From assembly GCF_042646425.1 (NCBI RefSeq), contig NZ_JBHRTR010000013.1, positions 1-64,000 of the forward strand: a stretch of 64,000 bases of DNA, given 5' to 3'. Within the stretch, counting starts at the first letter, position 1. Every line of letters begins with the position of its first letter. The notes beneath the pieces are model-generated. The model was not told the origin of the DNA. It was given only the letters and a program-made list of their open reading frames with translations, and did not search any database. The position numbers were made by a program, and so were the translations under genes. This DNA is from Marinibaculum pumilum (GTDB lineage Bacteria; Pseudomonadota; Alphaproteobacteria; Ferrovibrionales; Ferrovibrionaceae). Shown here one piece after another: positions 1-7,800 of the stretch.

Positions 1-9
1 TTGGCTCAT
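1..9 (-). CDS. 5' end of a gene running off the left edge
   Basis: Only the start codon and two further codons (Met-Ser-Gln) are inside the window, so the product cannot be named. The call rests on a strong Shine-Dalgarno run (GAGGAGGAG on the minus strand, positions 15-23) placed about 7 bases before the ATG at 7-9, with an AT-richer stretch behind it (33-80) that could hold the promoter. Positions 12-18 and 26-32 form a perfect 7-bp inverted repeat that overlaps the ribosome binding site, so a hairpin could mask it. The next gene downstream of this promoter region is also on the minus strand, so this would be a separate transcript or the tail of that operon. Confidence 0.4.
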
Positions 10-108
10 CAAAGCTCCTCCTCACGGAGCTTGAATCACTGTTCGCAATCCCATGCTACAAATTTATGAGTTTACGACCTAGAGTCTTCCAAGGTTTGGT
101 AGAAGGCG

Positions 109-207
109 TGTCGTTCTCGGGCTTGACCCGAGAAGCCATTCCGCCAGCTGCTAAGAAGCGGCAAAGCTGGCGGAATGGATCCAGGATCAAGTCCGGGATG
201 ACGATTG
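109..207. repeat. Palindromic intergenic repeat, CTTGA-loop family
   Basis: The segment contains a 7-bp perfect inverted repeat around CTTGA (TCTCGGG at 115-121, CCCGAGA at 127-133). It then has a 12-bp perfect inverted repeat (138-149 and 165-176) and ends in ATCAAGTCCGGGATGACG, an outer arm of the same style. It has the look of the dispersed palindromic repeats common in alphaproteobacterial intergenic DNA. Related copies lie at 30106-30136, 37585-37603 and 52051-52140. An ORF reading through it is not considered a gene. Confidence 0.75.
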
Positions 208-244
208 TGAATGAGGCGCCGCTTCCATCTTTTTCGGGAACGCC

Positions 245-1291
245 CTAGCTGCCTTCCACCATCGCCCAGGCCTGGTTCGCCAGGTTGCGCGCCAGCTGGC
301 CGAACTCCTGCGCGCGCTCGGAACTGGCATTGCCCAGCATGCCCCGCCGGTAGACGCCCTGGCTGATCGCGGCGAGCCGGAACAGGCCGAAGGCTACGAA
401 AAACGTCCAGTTCTCGATCGGTGGCCGCCCCACCCGGTGGCAATAGCTGGCCAGATAGTCGTCGACCGCCGGAATGCCGGTGGCGATGTCGTCATTGTCG
501 ACCAGGCCGCCGAGGCCGGGGGCGGTGAAATAGTAGGGCATGCAGTTGTTGGCGAGATCCGCCAGCGGATGCCCGAGGGTCGAGAGTTCCCAGTCGATCA
601 CGGCCAGCACCTCAGGCTCGTGCTCGTGGAAGATCATGTTCTCCAGCCGGTAGTCGCCATGCACGACCGCCGCCGGCTCGTCCGGCGGCGCATGGGCCTG
701 CAGCCATTCCAGCAGCCGCGCCATCGCCGGGATCTCGCCGGTGGAGGAGGCCTCGTACTGCCGCGCCCAGCGGTCCAGCTGGCGGGCGAAGTAGTTGCCC
801 GCCCGGCCGAAATCCGACAGGCCGGCGGCCGCCGGATCGATCCTGTGCAGCTGCGCCAGGGCGGTGTTCATCGCATCGTAGATCTGCCCGCGCTCGCGCG
901 GCTCCAGCTCCGGCAGGGCGGGATCGCGGAACACCCGGCCCCGCACGAAGTCCATGACGAAGAACGGCGTGCCGATCACGCCTGCATCCTCGCAATAGAG
1001 GTGGATGTCCGGCACCGGCAGGCCGGCATCGCGCAGCGCCCGCATCACCACGGCCTCGCGGTCGATGGCATGGGCGGAGGGCAGCAGCCGGCCGCCGGGC
1101 TTCTTGCGCAGGACCAGCGAACGGCCGGGCATGTGCAGCAGGTAGGTGGGATTGGAATGCCCGCCGCGGAACTGGGATACCGTCAACGGGCCCCGGAAAT
1201 CGGGCAGCCGGTCGGCCAGATAGTCGGTCAGCGCCGCCTGATCGAACTGATGCGCGGCGCGGACCGGGCCCACGTCGCGTTCATGTCTCAC
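245..1291 (-). CDS. APH-like phosphotransferase family protein
   Basis: A 348-aa protein of the aminoglycoside phosphotransferase/choline kinase-like fold. Members of this subgroup often sit with acyl-CoA dehydrogenases and resemble the kinase part of ACAD10/11, which phosphorylates 4-hydroxyacyl-CoA. Seen directly: the Brenner-type catalytic motif VVHGDYRLENMIF followed by the metal-binding VIDWELSTLGHP, and an N-terminal glycine-rich ATP loop (SQFRGGHSNPTYLL). It is cytoplasmic, with no signal peptide or membrane segment. The next gene upstream on the same strand (1525-2595) is a paralogue with the same motifs. No acyl-CoA dehydrogenase is in view, although the cut gene at the left edge is on the same strand. 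The true substrate is unknown; antibiotic resistance is unlikely given the subgroup. Confidence 0.88.
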   Translation of the reverse strand: MRHERDVGPVRAAHQFDQAALTDYLADRLPDFRGPLTVSQFRGGHSNPTYLLHMPGRSLVLRKKPGGRLLPSAHAIDREAVVMRALRDAGLPVPDIHLYCEDAGVIGTPFFVMDFVRGRVFRDPALPELEPRERGQIYDAMNTALAQLHRIDPAAAGLSDFGRAGNYFARQLDRWARQYEASSTGEIPAMARLLEWLQAHAPPDEPAAVVHGDYRLENMIFHEHEPEVLAVIDWELSTLGHPLADLANNCMPYYFTAPGLGGLVDNDDIATGIPAVDDYLASYCHRVGRPPIENWTFFVAFGLFRLAAISQGVYRRGMLGNASSERAQEFGQLARNLANQAWAMVEGS

Positions 1292-1524
1292 GCCACCCGT
1301 CTCCCTGGACGCACGTTATGCCTACGGTGCTTGGGCGGGGCCTGCCCGGCCTGATCCAAGGGGATCGGCAGGGCCGGCATACCGTCGGCAAGATCCTACG
1401 GGGACGGGACAGGCGGTTGCAATCGCGCGCGCGGCGATTCGCGCAACGATGCATCCCGGGGCAGGCGATTGCCGCGCCGGCGGGCGGCGCGGCGGTCGCG
1501 TGTCAGCGTGGGTCAGCCCAGGCG

Positions 1525-2595
1525 TCAGCCATTTCGGGCGAGCATGCGCTCGACCTGCTTCCAGCCCATCTCCGCCATCGGACGGGCGCGCTTGCCCTGC
1601 TGGATCGCATGTTCGCTGGCCGCGGTGCCGTCCATCGCCCGGCCCATGATGCCCTGCAGGATCCCCGCCAGGCGGAACATGTTGTAGGCGAGGTAGAATT
1701 CCCAGTGCGGGATGTCCTCCCGCCCGGTGCGGCGGCAATAGGCCTTGCGATAAGCCTCCTCCGACGGGATGCCCAGGGCCTCCAGGTCCAGCCCGCCGAT
1801 GCCGCGGAACAGCCCCGGCTGCAGGCGCCAGGACATGCAGTGATAGGCGAAGTCGGCATTGGTGTCGCCGAGGGTGGAAAGCTCCCAGTCCAGCACCGCC
1901 AGGACCCGCGGTTCGGTCGGATGGAAGATCATGTTGTCCAGGCGGTAATCGCCATGGACGATGCCGATCTGCTCGTCCTCGGGAATGTTCTCCGGCAGCC
2001 AGGCGATCAGGTTGTCCATAGCCTCGATGGTCTCGGTCTCCGACGCCTTGTACTGCTTGGTCCAGCGGCTGATCTGGCGGGCGATATAGTTGCCCGGCTT
2101 GCCGAAATCCTCCAGCCCGACGGCCTTGTAGTCGACATTGTGCAGGGCGGCGATGACGGTGTTCATGCCGTCATAGATCGCGGCGCGCTCCGACGGCGTC
2201 ATGTCGGGCAGGCTCTGGTCCCACAGGATCCGGCCGTCGACGCAGTCCATGACGTAGAACATGGTGCCGATGACGTCCTCGTCCTCGCACAGGGCATAGG
2301 GCCGGGCCACGGGCACGTCGGTGGGGTACAGGGCGGAGATCACCTTGAACTCGCGGTCCACCGCATGGGCCGACGGCAGCAGCTTTCCCGGCGGCTTGCG
2401 CCGCAGCACGTAGCTGCCGCTCTTCGCCTCCAGCCGGAAGGTCGGGTTGGACTGGCCGCCCTTGAACTGTGCGACCTCCAGCGGCCCCTCGAACCCCTCC
2501 ACATGGGCGTGCATCCACGCCTCCAGCTTCGCGGTGTCGAACTGGTGGCGCTCCTGCACCGGCATGGTTCCGCTGAACTTGTCCGTGTCACTCAT
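1525..2595 (-). CDS. APH-like phosphotransferase family protein, second paralogue
   Basis: A 356-aa paralogue of the 245-1291 product. It has the ATP loop QFKGGQSNPTFRL, the catalytic IVHGDYRLDNMIF and the metal site VLDWELSTLGD. The open frame continues back to 2895, but that extension lies antisense inside purD and has no homologous look. The ATG at 2593-2595 is preceded by AGGGGGAAAG and begins the protein just before the conserved domain, so it was chosen. It probably acts as a small-molecule or acyl-CoA kinase in fatty-acid type catabolism, by analogy with ACAD10/11-associated kinases. The 233-base space to the downstream paralogue suggests either a long operon spacer or a separate promoter. 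Confidence 0.88.
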   Translation of the reverse strand: MSDTDKFSGTMPVQERHQFDTAKLEAWMHAHVEGFEGPLEVAQFKGGQSNPTFRLEAKSGSYVLRRKPPGKLLPSAHAVDREFKVISALYPTDVPVARPYALCEDEDVIGTMFYVMDCVDGRILWDQSLPDMTPSERAAIYDGMNTVIAALHNVDYKAVGLEDFGKPGNYIARQISRWTKQYKASETETIEAMDNLIAWLPENIPEDEQIGIVHGDYRLDNMIFHPTEPRVLAVLDWELSTLGDTNADFAYHCMSWRLQPGLFRGIGGLDLEALGIPSEEAYRKAYCRRTGREDIPHWEFYLAYNMFRLAGILQGIMGRAMDGTAASEHAIQQGKRARPMAEMGWKQVERMLARNG

Positions 2596-2659
2596 CGACG
2601 TCTTTCCCCCTGACTGCCTTTCGTTCGGATACCCTGTGCCTGGTTCGGATGTCGGGCAC

Positions 2660-3949
2660 TCAGCGGCGGGGCGGGCGGGTGCGCTGAACCGCCCGCCAGC
2701 CGATGTCGCGGCGGCAGAAGCCGCCCGGCCAGTCCACCCGGTCCACCGCCTCGTAGGCGCGGGCCTGCGCCTCGCGGATATTGGCGCCCAGCGCCGTGAT
2801 GCCCAGCACCCGGCCGCCGCTGCTGACCAGCTGCCGGTCCCGGGCGATCGCGGTACCGGCATGGAACACCAGGACATCGTCCATCCGTTCCACATCGGCC
2901 AGGTTGCGGATCGGCTCGCCCGACCGGTAGCGGCCGGGATAGCCCTTCGCCGCCATGACGACGCACAGCGCCGTCTCCGGGTACCAGCGCAGGTCCATGT
3001 TGCGCAGCGCGCCGTCGCGGGCCGCCACCAGCGCCGGCATCAGGTCCGACATCAGGCGGGCCAGGATCACCTGCGCCTCCGGGTCGCCGAAGCGGGTGTT
3101 GAACTCGATCAGCCTGGGCACATCGCCGTCCAGCATCAGGCCGCAATACAGGATGCCCTTGAACGGCCGTCCCTCCGCCGCCATGCCGGAGATCACCGGC
3201 CGCACGATCCGCTCCATCACGGCCGACTGGATGCCCGGCGTCAGGATCGGCGCCGGCGAATAGGCGCCCATGCCGCCGGTGTTCGGGCCGGTGTCGCGAT
3301 CGCCGACCCGCTTATGGTCCTGCGCGCCGGCCAGCGGCAGCGCGGTCTCGCCGTCGCAGATCGCGAAGAAGCTCGCCTCCTCGCCGGTCAGGAATTCCTC
3401 CACCACCACCGTGCGGCCGGCACTGCCCATCGCCCCGCCGAACAGCGCCTGCGCGGCGGCGACCGCCTCGGCCTCGCTCTCCGCCACGGTGACCCCCTTG
3501 CCGGCAGCCAGGCCGTCGGCCTTCACCACCACCGGGCTGCCGAAGCGGGCGATCGCCTCGCGTGCCTGTTCGATGCTCTGGCAGGCCTGCCAGGCCGCCG
3601 TCGGGATGTTGTAGCGGTCGCAGAAGTCCTTCGCGAAGGCCTTCGACGATTCCAGCTGCGCCGCCGCCTGGGTGGGGCCGAAGGTCGGCACGCCCTTGCC
3701 CTCCAGGAAGTCGACGATGCCCTTCGAAAGTGGCGCTTCCGGGCCGACCACGACGAACTCGATCTCGTGCTCGCGAACGGCCGCCAGGACCGCCGGGAAG
3801 TCCATCGGATCGATCGCCAGGCAGGTGGCGATGTCGGCAATGCCGCCATTGCCCGGGGCGCAGTAGAGCCCGGTCACCAGGGAAGAGCCGGACAGGGACC
3901 AGCAGAGCGCATGCTCGCGGCCTCCGGAGCCGATGATCAGTACCCGCAT
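2660..3949 (-). CDS. purD: Phosphoribosylamine-glycine ligase (GARS)
   Basis: A 429-aa enzyme of de novo purine synthesis that joins glycine to 5-phosphoribosylamine using ATP. The length is normal for the family. The N-terminal nucleotide motif MRVLIIGSGGREHAL, an ATP-grasp core with PVVVKADGLAAGKGV, and the metal and substrate motif EFNTRFGDPEAQ are all visible. It is transcribed divergently from xseA across about 280 bases (3950-4226), so the two share a promoter region. The arrangement purD / xseA / DUF2093 is recurrent in alphaproteobacteria. There is no sign of disruption. Confidence 0.98.
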   Translation of the reverse strand: MRVLIIGSGGREHALCWSLSGSSLVTGLYCAPGNGGIADIATCLAIDPMDFPAVLAAVREHEIEFVVVGPEAPLSKGIVDFLEGKGVPTFGPTQAAAQLESSKAFAKDFCDRYNIPTAAWQACQSIEQAREAIARFGSPVVVKADGLAAGKGVTVAESEAEAVAAAQALFGGAMGSAGRTVVVEEFLTGEEASFFAICDGETALPLAGAQDHKRVGDRDTGPNTGGMGAYSPAPILTPGIQSAVMERIVRPVISGMAAEGRPFKGILYCGLMLDGDVPRLIEFNTRFGDPEAQVILARLMSDLMPALVAARDGALRNMDLRWYPETALCVVMAAKGYPGRYRSGEPIRNLADVERMDDVLVFHAGTAIARDRQLVSSGGRVLGITALGANIREAQARAYEAVDRVDWPGGFCRRDIGWRAVQRTRPPRR

Positions 3950-4226
3950 CTCGTCCTTGTTCGGTTCGCTGGTTTGTTCGGTTCGCTGGCCAGACCGGTT
4001 CGCCCGGGGGACGGGGCGACGTCCCTGCCGGCGGCGACCTGCCGGGCCGGACCCCTGACCTGCCCGCCCTCTGAGCTGGCTGGTGCCTGACCTGGCCTGT
4101 CGTCGTGCGGCGGACCGACAAGCACGGTTCCGTGACCCGTCCGCCCCCCCCTATCATCGGGGTAGATAGCATGCCGGTCGCGGTTTCCAAAACCTCGCGC
4201 CCGGCGGCCGCGACGGTGGAAGACGG

Positions 4227-5747
4227 ATGGCGGATTCGGCAAGCAACCTGCAGGAATGGACGGTCGGCGAGATCTCCCTGCGGCTGAAGCGCAGCGTGGA
4301 GGATGCGTTCGGCCATGTCCGGGTCCGCGGCGAGATCTCGGGCTTCAAGCGGGCCGGGTCGGGCCACCTGTACATGACCTTGAAGGACGACCAGGCGGTG
4401 CTGGACGCGGTCTGCTGGCGCGGCACCGCGGCGCGGCTCGGCGTCCGGCCGGAAGACGGGCTGGAGGTGATCTGCACCGGCAAGCTGACCACCTTTCCGG
4501 GACGTTCGAAATACCAGATGGTGATCGAGCGGATGGAACTGGCCGGGCTCGGCGCGCTGATGGCGCTGCTGGAGCAGCGGCGCAAGGCGCTGGCCGCGGA
4601 AGGGCTCTTCGATGCCGAACGCAAGCGGGACCTGCCCTACCTGCCGGCGGTGATCGGCGTCGTCACCTCGCCAACCGGTTCGGTGATCCGCGACATCCTG
4701 CACCGCCTGCGGGAACGGTTCCCGACCCGGGTCCTGGTCTGGCCGGTGCTGGTGCAGGGGGAGAATGCGGCCGGCCAGGTCGCTGCCGCGATCCGCGGCT
4801 TCGACGCGATCGCGCCGGGGGGGGCGGTGCCGCGGCCGGACGTGCTGATCGTCGCCCGCGGCGGCGGCAGCCTTGAGGACCTCTGGGCCTTCAACGAGGA
4901 GGCGGTCGTGCGGGCGGCGGCGGACTGCCGGATCCCGCTGATTTCCGCGGTCGGGCATGAGACCGACACCACCCTGATCGACCATGCCGCGGACCGGCGT
5001 GCGCCGACCCCGACCGCGGCGGCGGAGATCGCGGTACCGGTGCGGCTGGACCTGCTGCAGGACCTGACCGCGCTTGGCGCGCGGGCGGATTCGGCGGCAC
5101 AGCGGCGGACCGTGCTGGCCCGGCAACGCCTGGCGGACCTGGCCCGCGGCCTGCGCGGACCCCGCGAACTGCTGGCCCTGGCGCAGCAGCGCTATGACGA
5201 ACTGGCGGAACGGCTGCCGCGGGCCGCGCGCGCGGCGCTTGCGGAGCGCCGCGGGGCGTTCGCCGCCACCGCGGCCGGCCTGCGCCCGGCGACCCTGTCG
5301 CGTGAGGTCCGGCGCCTGCATGAGCGGCTGGACGGCAGCGCGCGCCGCCTGGACGGCTGCGCCGGCCGCCTGGTGCCGCCGCGGGCGGAGGCCCTGGCGC
5401 GCCAGGCCCGGCTGCTGGACAGCCTGTCCTACCGCTCCGTCCTGGCCCGCGGCTTCGCCCTGGTGCGCGGCCCGGACGGGCCGGTGCGGCGCGCGGCGGC
5501 GGTCCGCCCCGGTGCCCGGCTGGAGTTGGAGTTCGCCGATGGCCGCCGCGGCGTGCTGGCGGAAGGCGGCCCCGGCGACGGTGGCGCCGGGTCTGAAGCC
5601 ACCGGTCCCGAAGCAGCCGGTTCCGAAACAGGAGGCGGCGCGGCTCAGGCGGCCGCAAGTCCCGCCCGCCGGCGGCGGCCCGCAGCTGCCGCCGCGTCCT
5701 CGGGCGCGCCCCGCAGCGGCGGCAAGCGCCAGGGCGAGCTGTTCTGA
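4227..5747 (+). CDS. xseA: Exodeoxyribonuclease VII large subunit
   Basis: The 506-aa large subunit of ExoVII, which degrades single-stranded DNA to short oligonucleotides together with the small subunit XseB (not in this window). An N-terminal OB-fold (about residues 5-105, with the SGHLYMTLKD signature) is followed by the catalytic core with VARGGGSLEDLWAFNEE near residues 212-228 and SAVGHETDTTLIDHAAD. Then come a long helical region and a C-terminal LSYRSVLARGFALVR segment. The extreme C-terminus is low-complexity and contains three degenerate 15-bp in-frame repeats at 5587-5631 (EATGPEAAGSETGG), absent from typical XseA. The start ATG at 4227 directly precedes the conserved domain. Confidence 0.97.
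   Translation: MADSASNLQEWTVGEISLRLKRSVEDAFGHVRVRGEISGFKRAGSGHLYMTLKDDQAVLDAVCWRGTAARLGVRPEDGLEVICTGKLTTFPGRSKYQMVIERMELAGLGALMALLEQRRKALAAEGLFDAERKRDLPYLPAVIGVVTSPTGSVIRDILHRLRERFPTRVLVWPVLVQGENAAGQVAAAIRGFDAIAPGGAVPRPDVLIVARGGGSLEDLWAFNEEAVVRAAADCRIPLISAVGHETDTTLIDHAADRRAPTPTAAAEIAVPVRLDLLQDLTALGARADSAAQRRTVLARQRLADLARGLRGPRELLALAQQRYDELAERLPRAARAALAERRGAFAATAAGLRPATLSREVRRLHERLDGSARRLDGCAGRLVPPRAEALARQARLLDSLSYRSVLARGFALVRGPDGPVRRAAAVRPGARLELEFADGRRGVLAEGGPGDGGAGSEATGPEAAGSETGGGAAQAAASPARRRRPAAAAASSGAPRSGGKRQGELF
5587..5631. repeat. Three in-frame 15-bp tandem units in the xseA tail
   Basis: The units 5587-5601, 5602-5616 and 5617-5631 each start CCGG and encode variations of G-S/P-E-A. 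The repeat lies in the disordered C-terminal tail of XseA, where length changes of whole codons are tolerated. Confidence 0.7.
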
Positions 5748-5881
5748 GCGCGGGAGGCGGGCCTCCGGGTCGTCAGCCCGGGATAGCTTGCCTTCACCGG
5801 GACAACTTGCCTTCAGTGGGGGAAACTGTTTTGAACCGGGATCTCAAGCCGCAGTTCAGTGATGCAGGAGCCTCATCAGAC

Positions 5882-6103
5882 ATGTTCGGAAGCAAGGAGC
5901 CGCTGGGCGGCGAAGCCCGCGTCGTCTATCGCGATGCCGCGTTCGACGTGATCGCCCCCGGCAGCTTCGTCACCTGCGCGGTGACCGGGCAGCGGATCCC
6001 GCTCGCCGACCTGAAGTACTGGAGCGTCGACCGGCAGGAGGCCTATGCCACCCCCGACGCCGCCACGCAGGCCTTCACCAAGGCCGATTACAGCGAGGGC
6101 TGA
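5882..6103 (+). CDS. DUF2093 domain-containing small protein
   Basis: A 73-aa protein of the DUF2093 family, function unknown, typically about 70 residues and found in alphaproteobacteria near xseA and lipid A genes. The family core is clear: VIAPGSFVTCAVTGQRIPL followed by LKYWSVDRQEAYA. The single CxxTG-like motif is not enough to claim metal binding. The ATG at 5882 has AGGAG at 5866-5870. An upstream in-frame ATG at 5807 would add 25 residues without family similarity, so the shorter form is preferred. It follows xseA by 134 bases on the same strand. Two copies of CTTGCCTTCA occur in that gap, near 5789 and 5806. Confidence 0.85.
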   Translation: MFGSKEPLGGEARVVYRDAAFDVIAPGSFVTCAVTGQRIPLADLKYWSVDRQEAYATPDAATQAFTKADYSEG

Positions 6104-6185
6104 GCAGCCGGCCGACCGCCGCAGCGATCCGATCTCCGTCCTTGCCGGCACGACGGACCGGCCGGCCCAGACCAGGGAGCAATCC

Positions 6186-7778
6186 ATGACCCGCCTGCCG
6201 TCCAGGGCGGCGGCTGCCATCGCGCTCGCGGCGGCTGCCTGCCTCTCCCTTTCCGTCGCGTCCCGCGCCGAGCCGGTCCCGGCCAGCGACCTGGCGCCGG
6301 GCCAGACCCCCGGCATCCCGGTGCCGCCGGCCCGCATCGACGCCGCCGTCGACCGTCTCGACGGCCTGGCGGAGGAAATCCTGGCCCGCAGCGGCATTCC
6401 CGGCTTGGCCGTGGCGGTGGTCCGGGACGGGCAGACCGTCTATGCGAAGGGCTTCGGCCTGCGGGAGACCGGAAAGCCGGGGCAGGTCGATGCCGACACC
6501 GTCTTCCAGCTGGCCTCCCTGTCGAAGCCGGTCGGCGCGACGGTGGTCGCCACCCAGGTCGGCGCCGGGCGCATCGCCTGGGAGACCCCGGTGGTCGCGC
6601 ATCTGCCCTGGTTCGCCCTGTCGGATCCCTGGGTCACCGACCATGTGACGGTCGGCGACCTCTATGCGCATCGGTCGGGCCTGCCGGACCATGCCGGCGA
6701 CGACCTGGAGGATCTGGGCTTCGACCGGCGCACGGTGCTGGAGCGGCTGCGGCTGCTGCCGCTGGCGCCGTTCCGTGCCAGCTATGCCTATACCAATTTC
6801 GGCCTGACCGCGGCGGCATCGGCGGTCGCCGCGGCCGCAGGCGCCGACTGGGCGGCGCTGTCGGAGGAGGCGGTGTACCGGCCGCTCGGGATGAGCCGCA
6901 CCAGTTCGCGCTTTTCCGACTTCGCGGCGCGGGAGAACCGCGCCATCGGCCATGTCCGCCAGGGCGACGGCTTTGCCGCGCTGCTGACCCGGCAGCCGGA
7001 TGCCCAGTCGCCGGCCGGCGGCGTCAGTTCGTCGGCCGCCGACATGGGCCGCTGGATGGCGATGGTGCTGCAGGACGGAAGTGTCGACGGTGCCGAGGTG
7101 GTGCCGGCGAAGCCGCTGCTGGCGGCGGTGACGCCGAAGGCGATCAGCAAGCAGGCGGACAGCGACGATGTCCGCCCGTCGCTCTACGGCTACGGCTTCG
7201 GCGTCGGTGTCGAGCCTTCGGGCCGGGTGGTCCTGAGCCATTCCGGCGCCTTCGCCATGGGGGCCAGCACCGCCCTGCTGCTGATCCCGTCGCTGGACCT
7301 GGGAATCGTCGTGCTGACCAATGCCCTGCCGACCGGCGCGGCGGAGGCCCTGTCCCAGGAATTCGCGGACCTGGCGCAGTATGGCGGCATCACCCGCGAC
7401 TGGTATGCCGGCTATGCCCGCGTCATGGCGCCGCTGTCGGCGCCTGCCGGCAGCCTGGCCGGCGCCTCCGCACCCGCAGAGCCGGCGCCGGCGCTCGATC
7501 CGGCGGACTATGCCGGCGCCTACGAGAACCCCTATTTCGGACCGCTGGAGATCGATGTCCGGGACGGCGCGCTGGTGATGAGCGTCGGGCCGATCCCGAT
7601 GCGCTTCCCGCTGCGGCACTGGGACGGCAACCGCTTCGTCTTCGTGCCGGCAGGGGAGAACGCGCCCGCCGGCTCGCTCTCCGCCGTGGATTTCGCCCAG
7701 GACGATGCCGGGCGGATCGCCGCGGTCACCGTGGAGGTCTTCGACCGCGCCGGACAGGGGCGCTTCGTCCGGCCCTGA
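6186..7778 (+). CDS. Beta-lactamase-family serine hydrolase, exported
   Basis: A 530-aa protein with an Ala-rich signal peptide (about residues 1-28), so probably periplasmic. The class C beta-lactamase/esterase fold is shown by the S-x-x-K motif SLSK (nucleophile Ser111, Lys114), the YTN triad element at residues 202-204, and an HSGA segment in the position of the usual KTG motif. A C-terminal DUF3471-like beta domain (about residues 430-530, starting DPADYAGAYENPYFGPLEI) follows the catalytic domain. This architecture is typical of esterases or D-peptidases rather than true beta-lactamases. The ATG at 6186 has AGGGAG at 6174-6179. It is convergent with the VWA gene. Confidence 0.9.
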   Translation: MTRLPSRAAAAIALAAAACLSLSVASRAEPVPASDLAPGQTPGIPVPPARIDAAVDRLDGLAEEILARSGIPGLAVAVVRDGQTVYAKGFGLRETGKPGQVDADTVFQLASLSKPVGATVVATQVGAGRIAWETPVVAHLPWFALSDPWVTDHVTVGDLYAHRSGLPDHAGDDLEDLGFDRRTVLERLRLLPLAPFRASYAYTNFGLTAAASAVAAAAGADWAALSEEAVYRPLGMSRTSSRFSDFAARENRAIGHVRQGDGFAALLTRQPDAQSPAGGVSSSAADMGRWMAMVLQDGSVDGAEVVPAKPLLAAVTPKAISKQADSDDVRPSLYGYGFGVGVEPSGRVVLSHSGAFAMGASTALLLIPSLDLGIVVLTNALPTGAAEALSQEFADLAQYGGITRDWYAGYARVMAPLSAPAGSLAGASAPAEPAPALDPADYAGAYENPYFGPLEIDVRDGALVMSVGPIPMRFPLRHWDGNRFVFVPAGENAPAGSLSAVDFAQDDAGRIAAVTVEVFDRAGQGRFVRP

Positions 7779-7800
7779 GGCGCGGTCGCCGGTCGCGCCG

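Noticed and set aside
66..248. 60-codon frame at the left edge
   Set aside because: It reads through the palindromic repeat at 109-207; similar frames occur over any copy of such repeats.
245..2595. Aminoglycoside resistance genes
   Set aside because: The catalytic motifs belong to the APH fold in general; sequence style and pairing match acyl-CoA-dehydrogenase-associated kinases.
6186..7778. True class C beta-lactamase
   Set aside because: The SxxK and YxN motifs are present but the third motif is HSGA and a DUF3471-like domain follows, a layout of esterases and peptidases.
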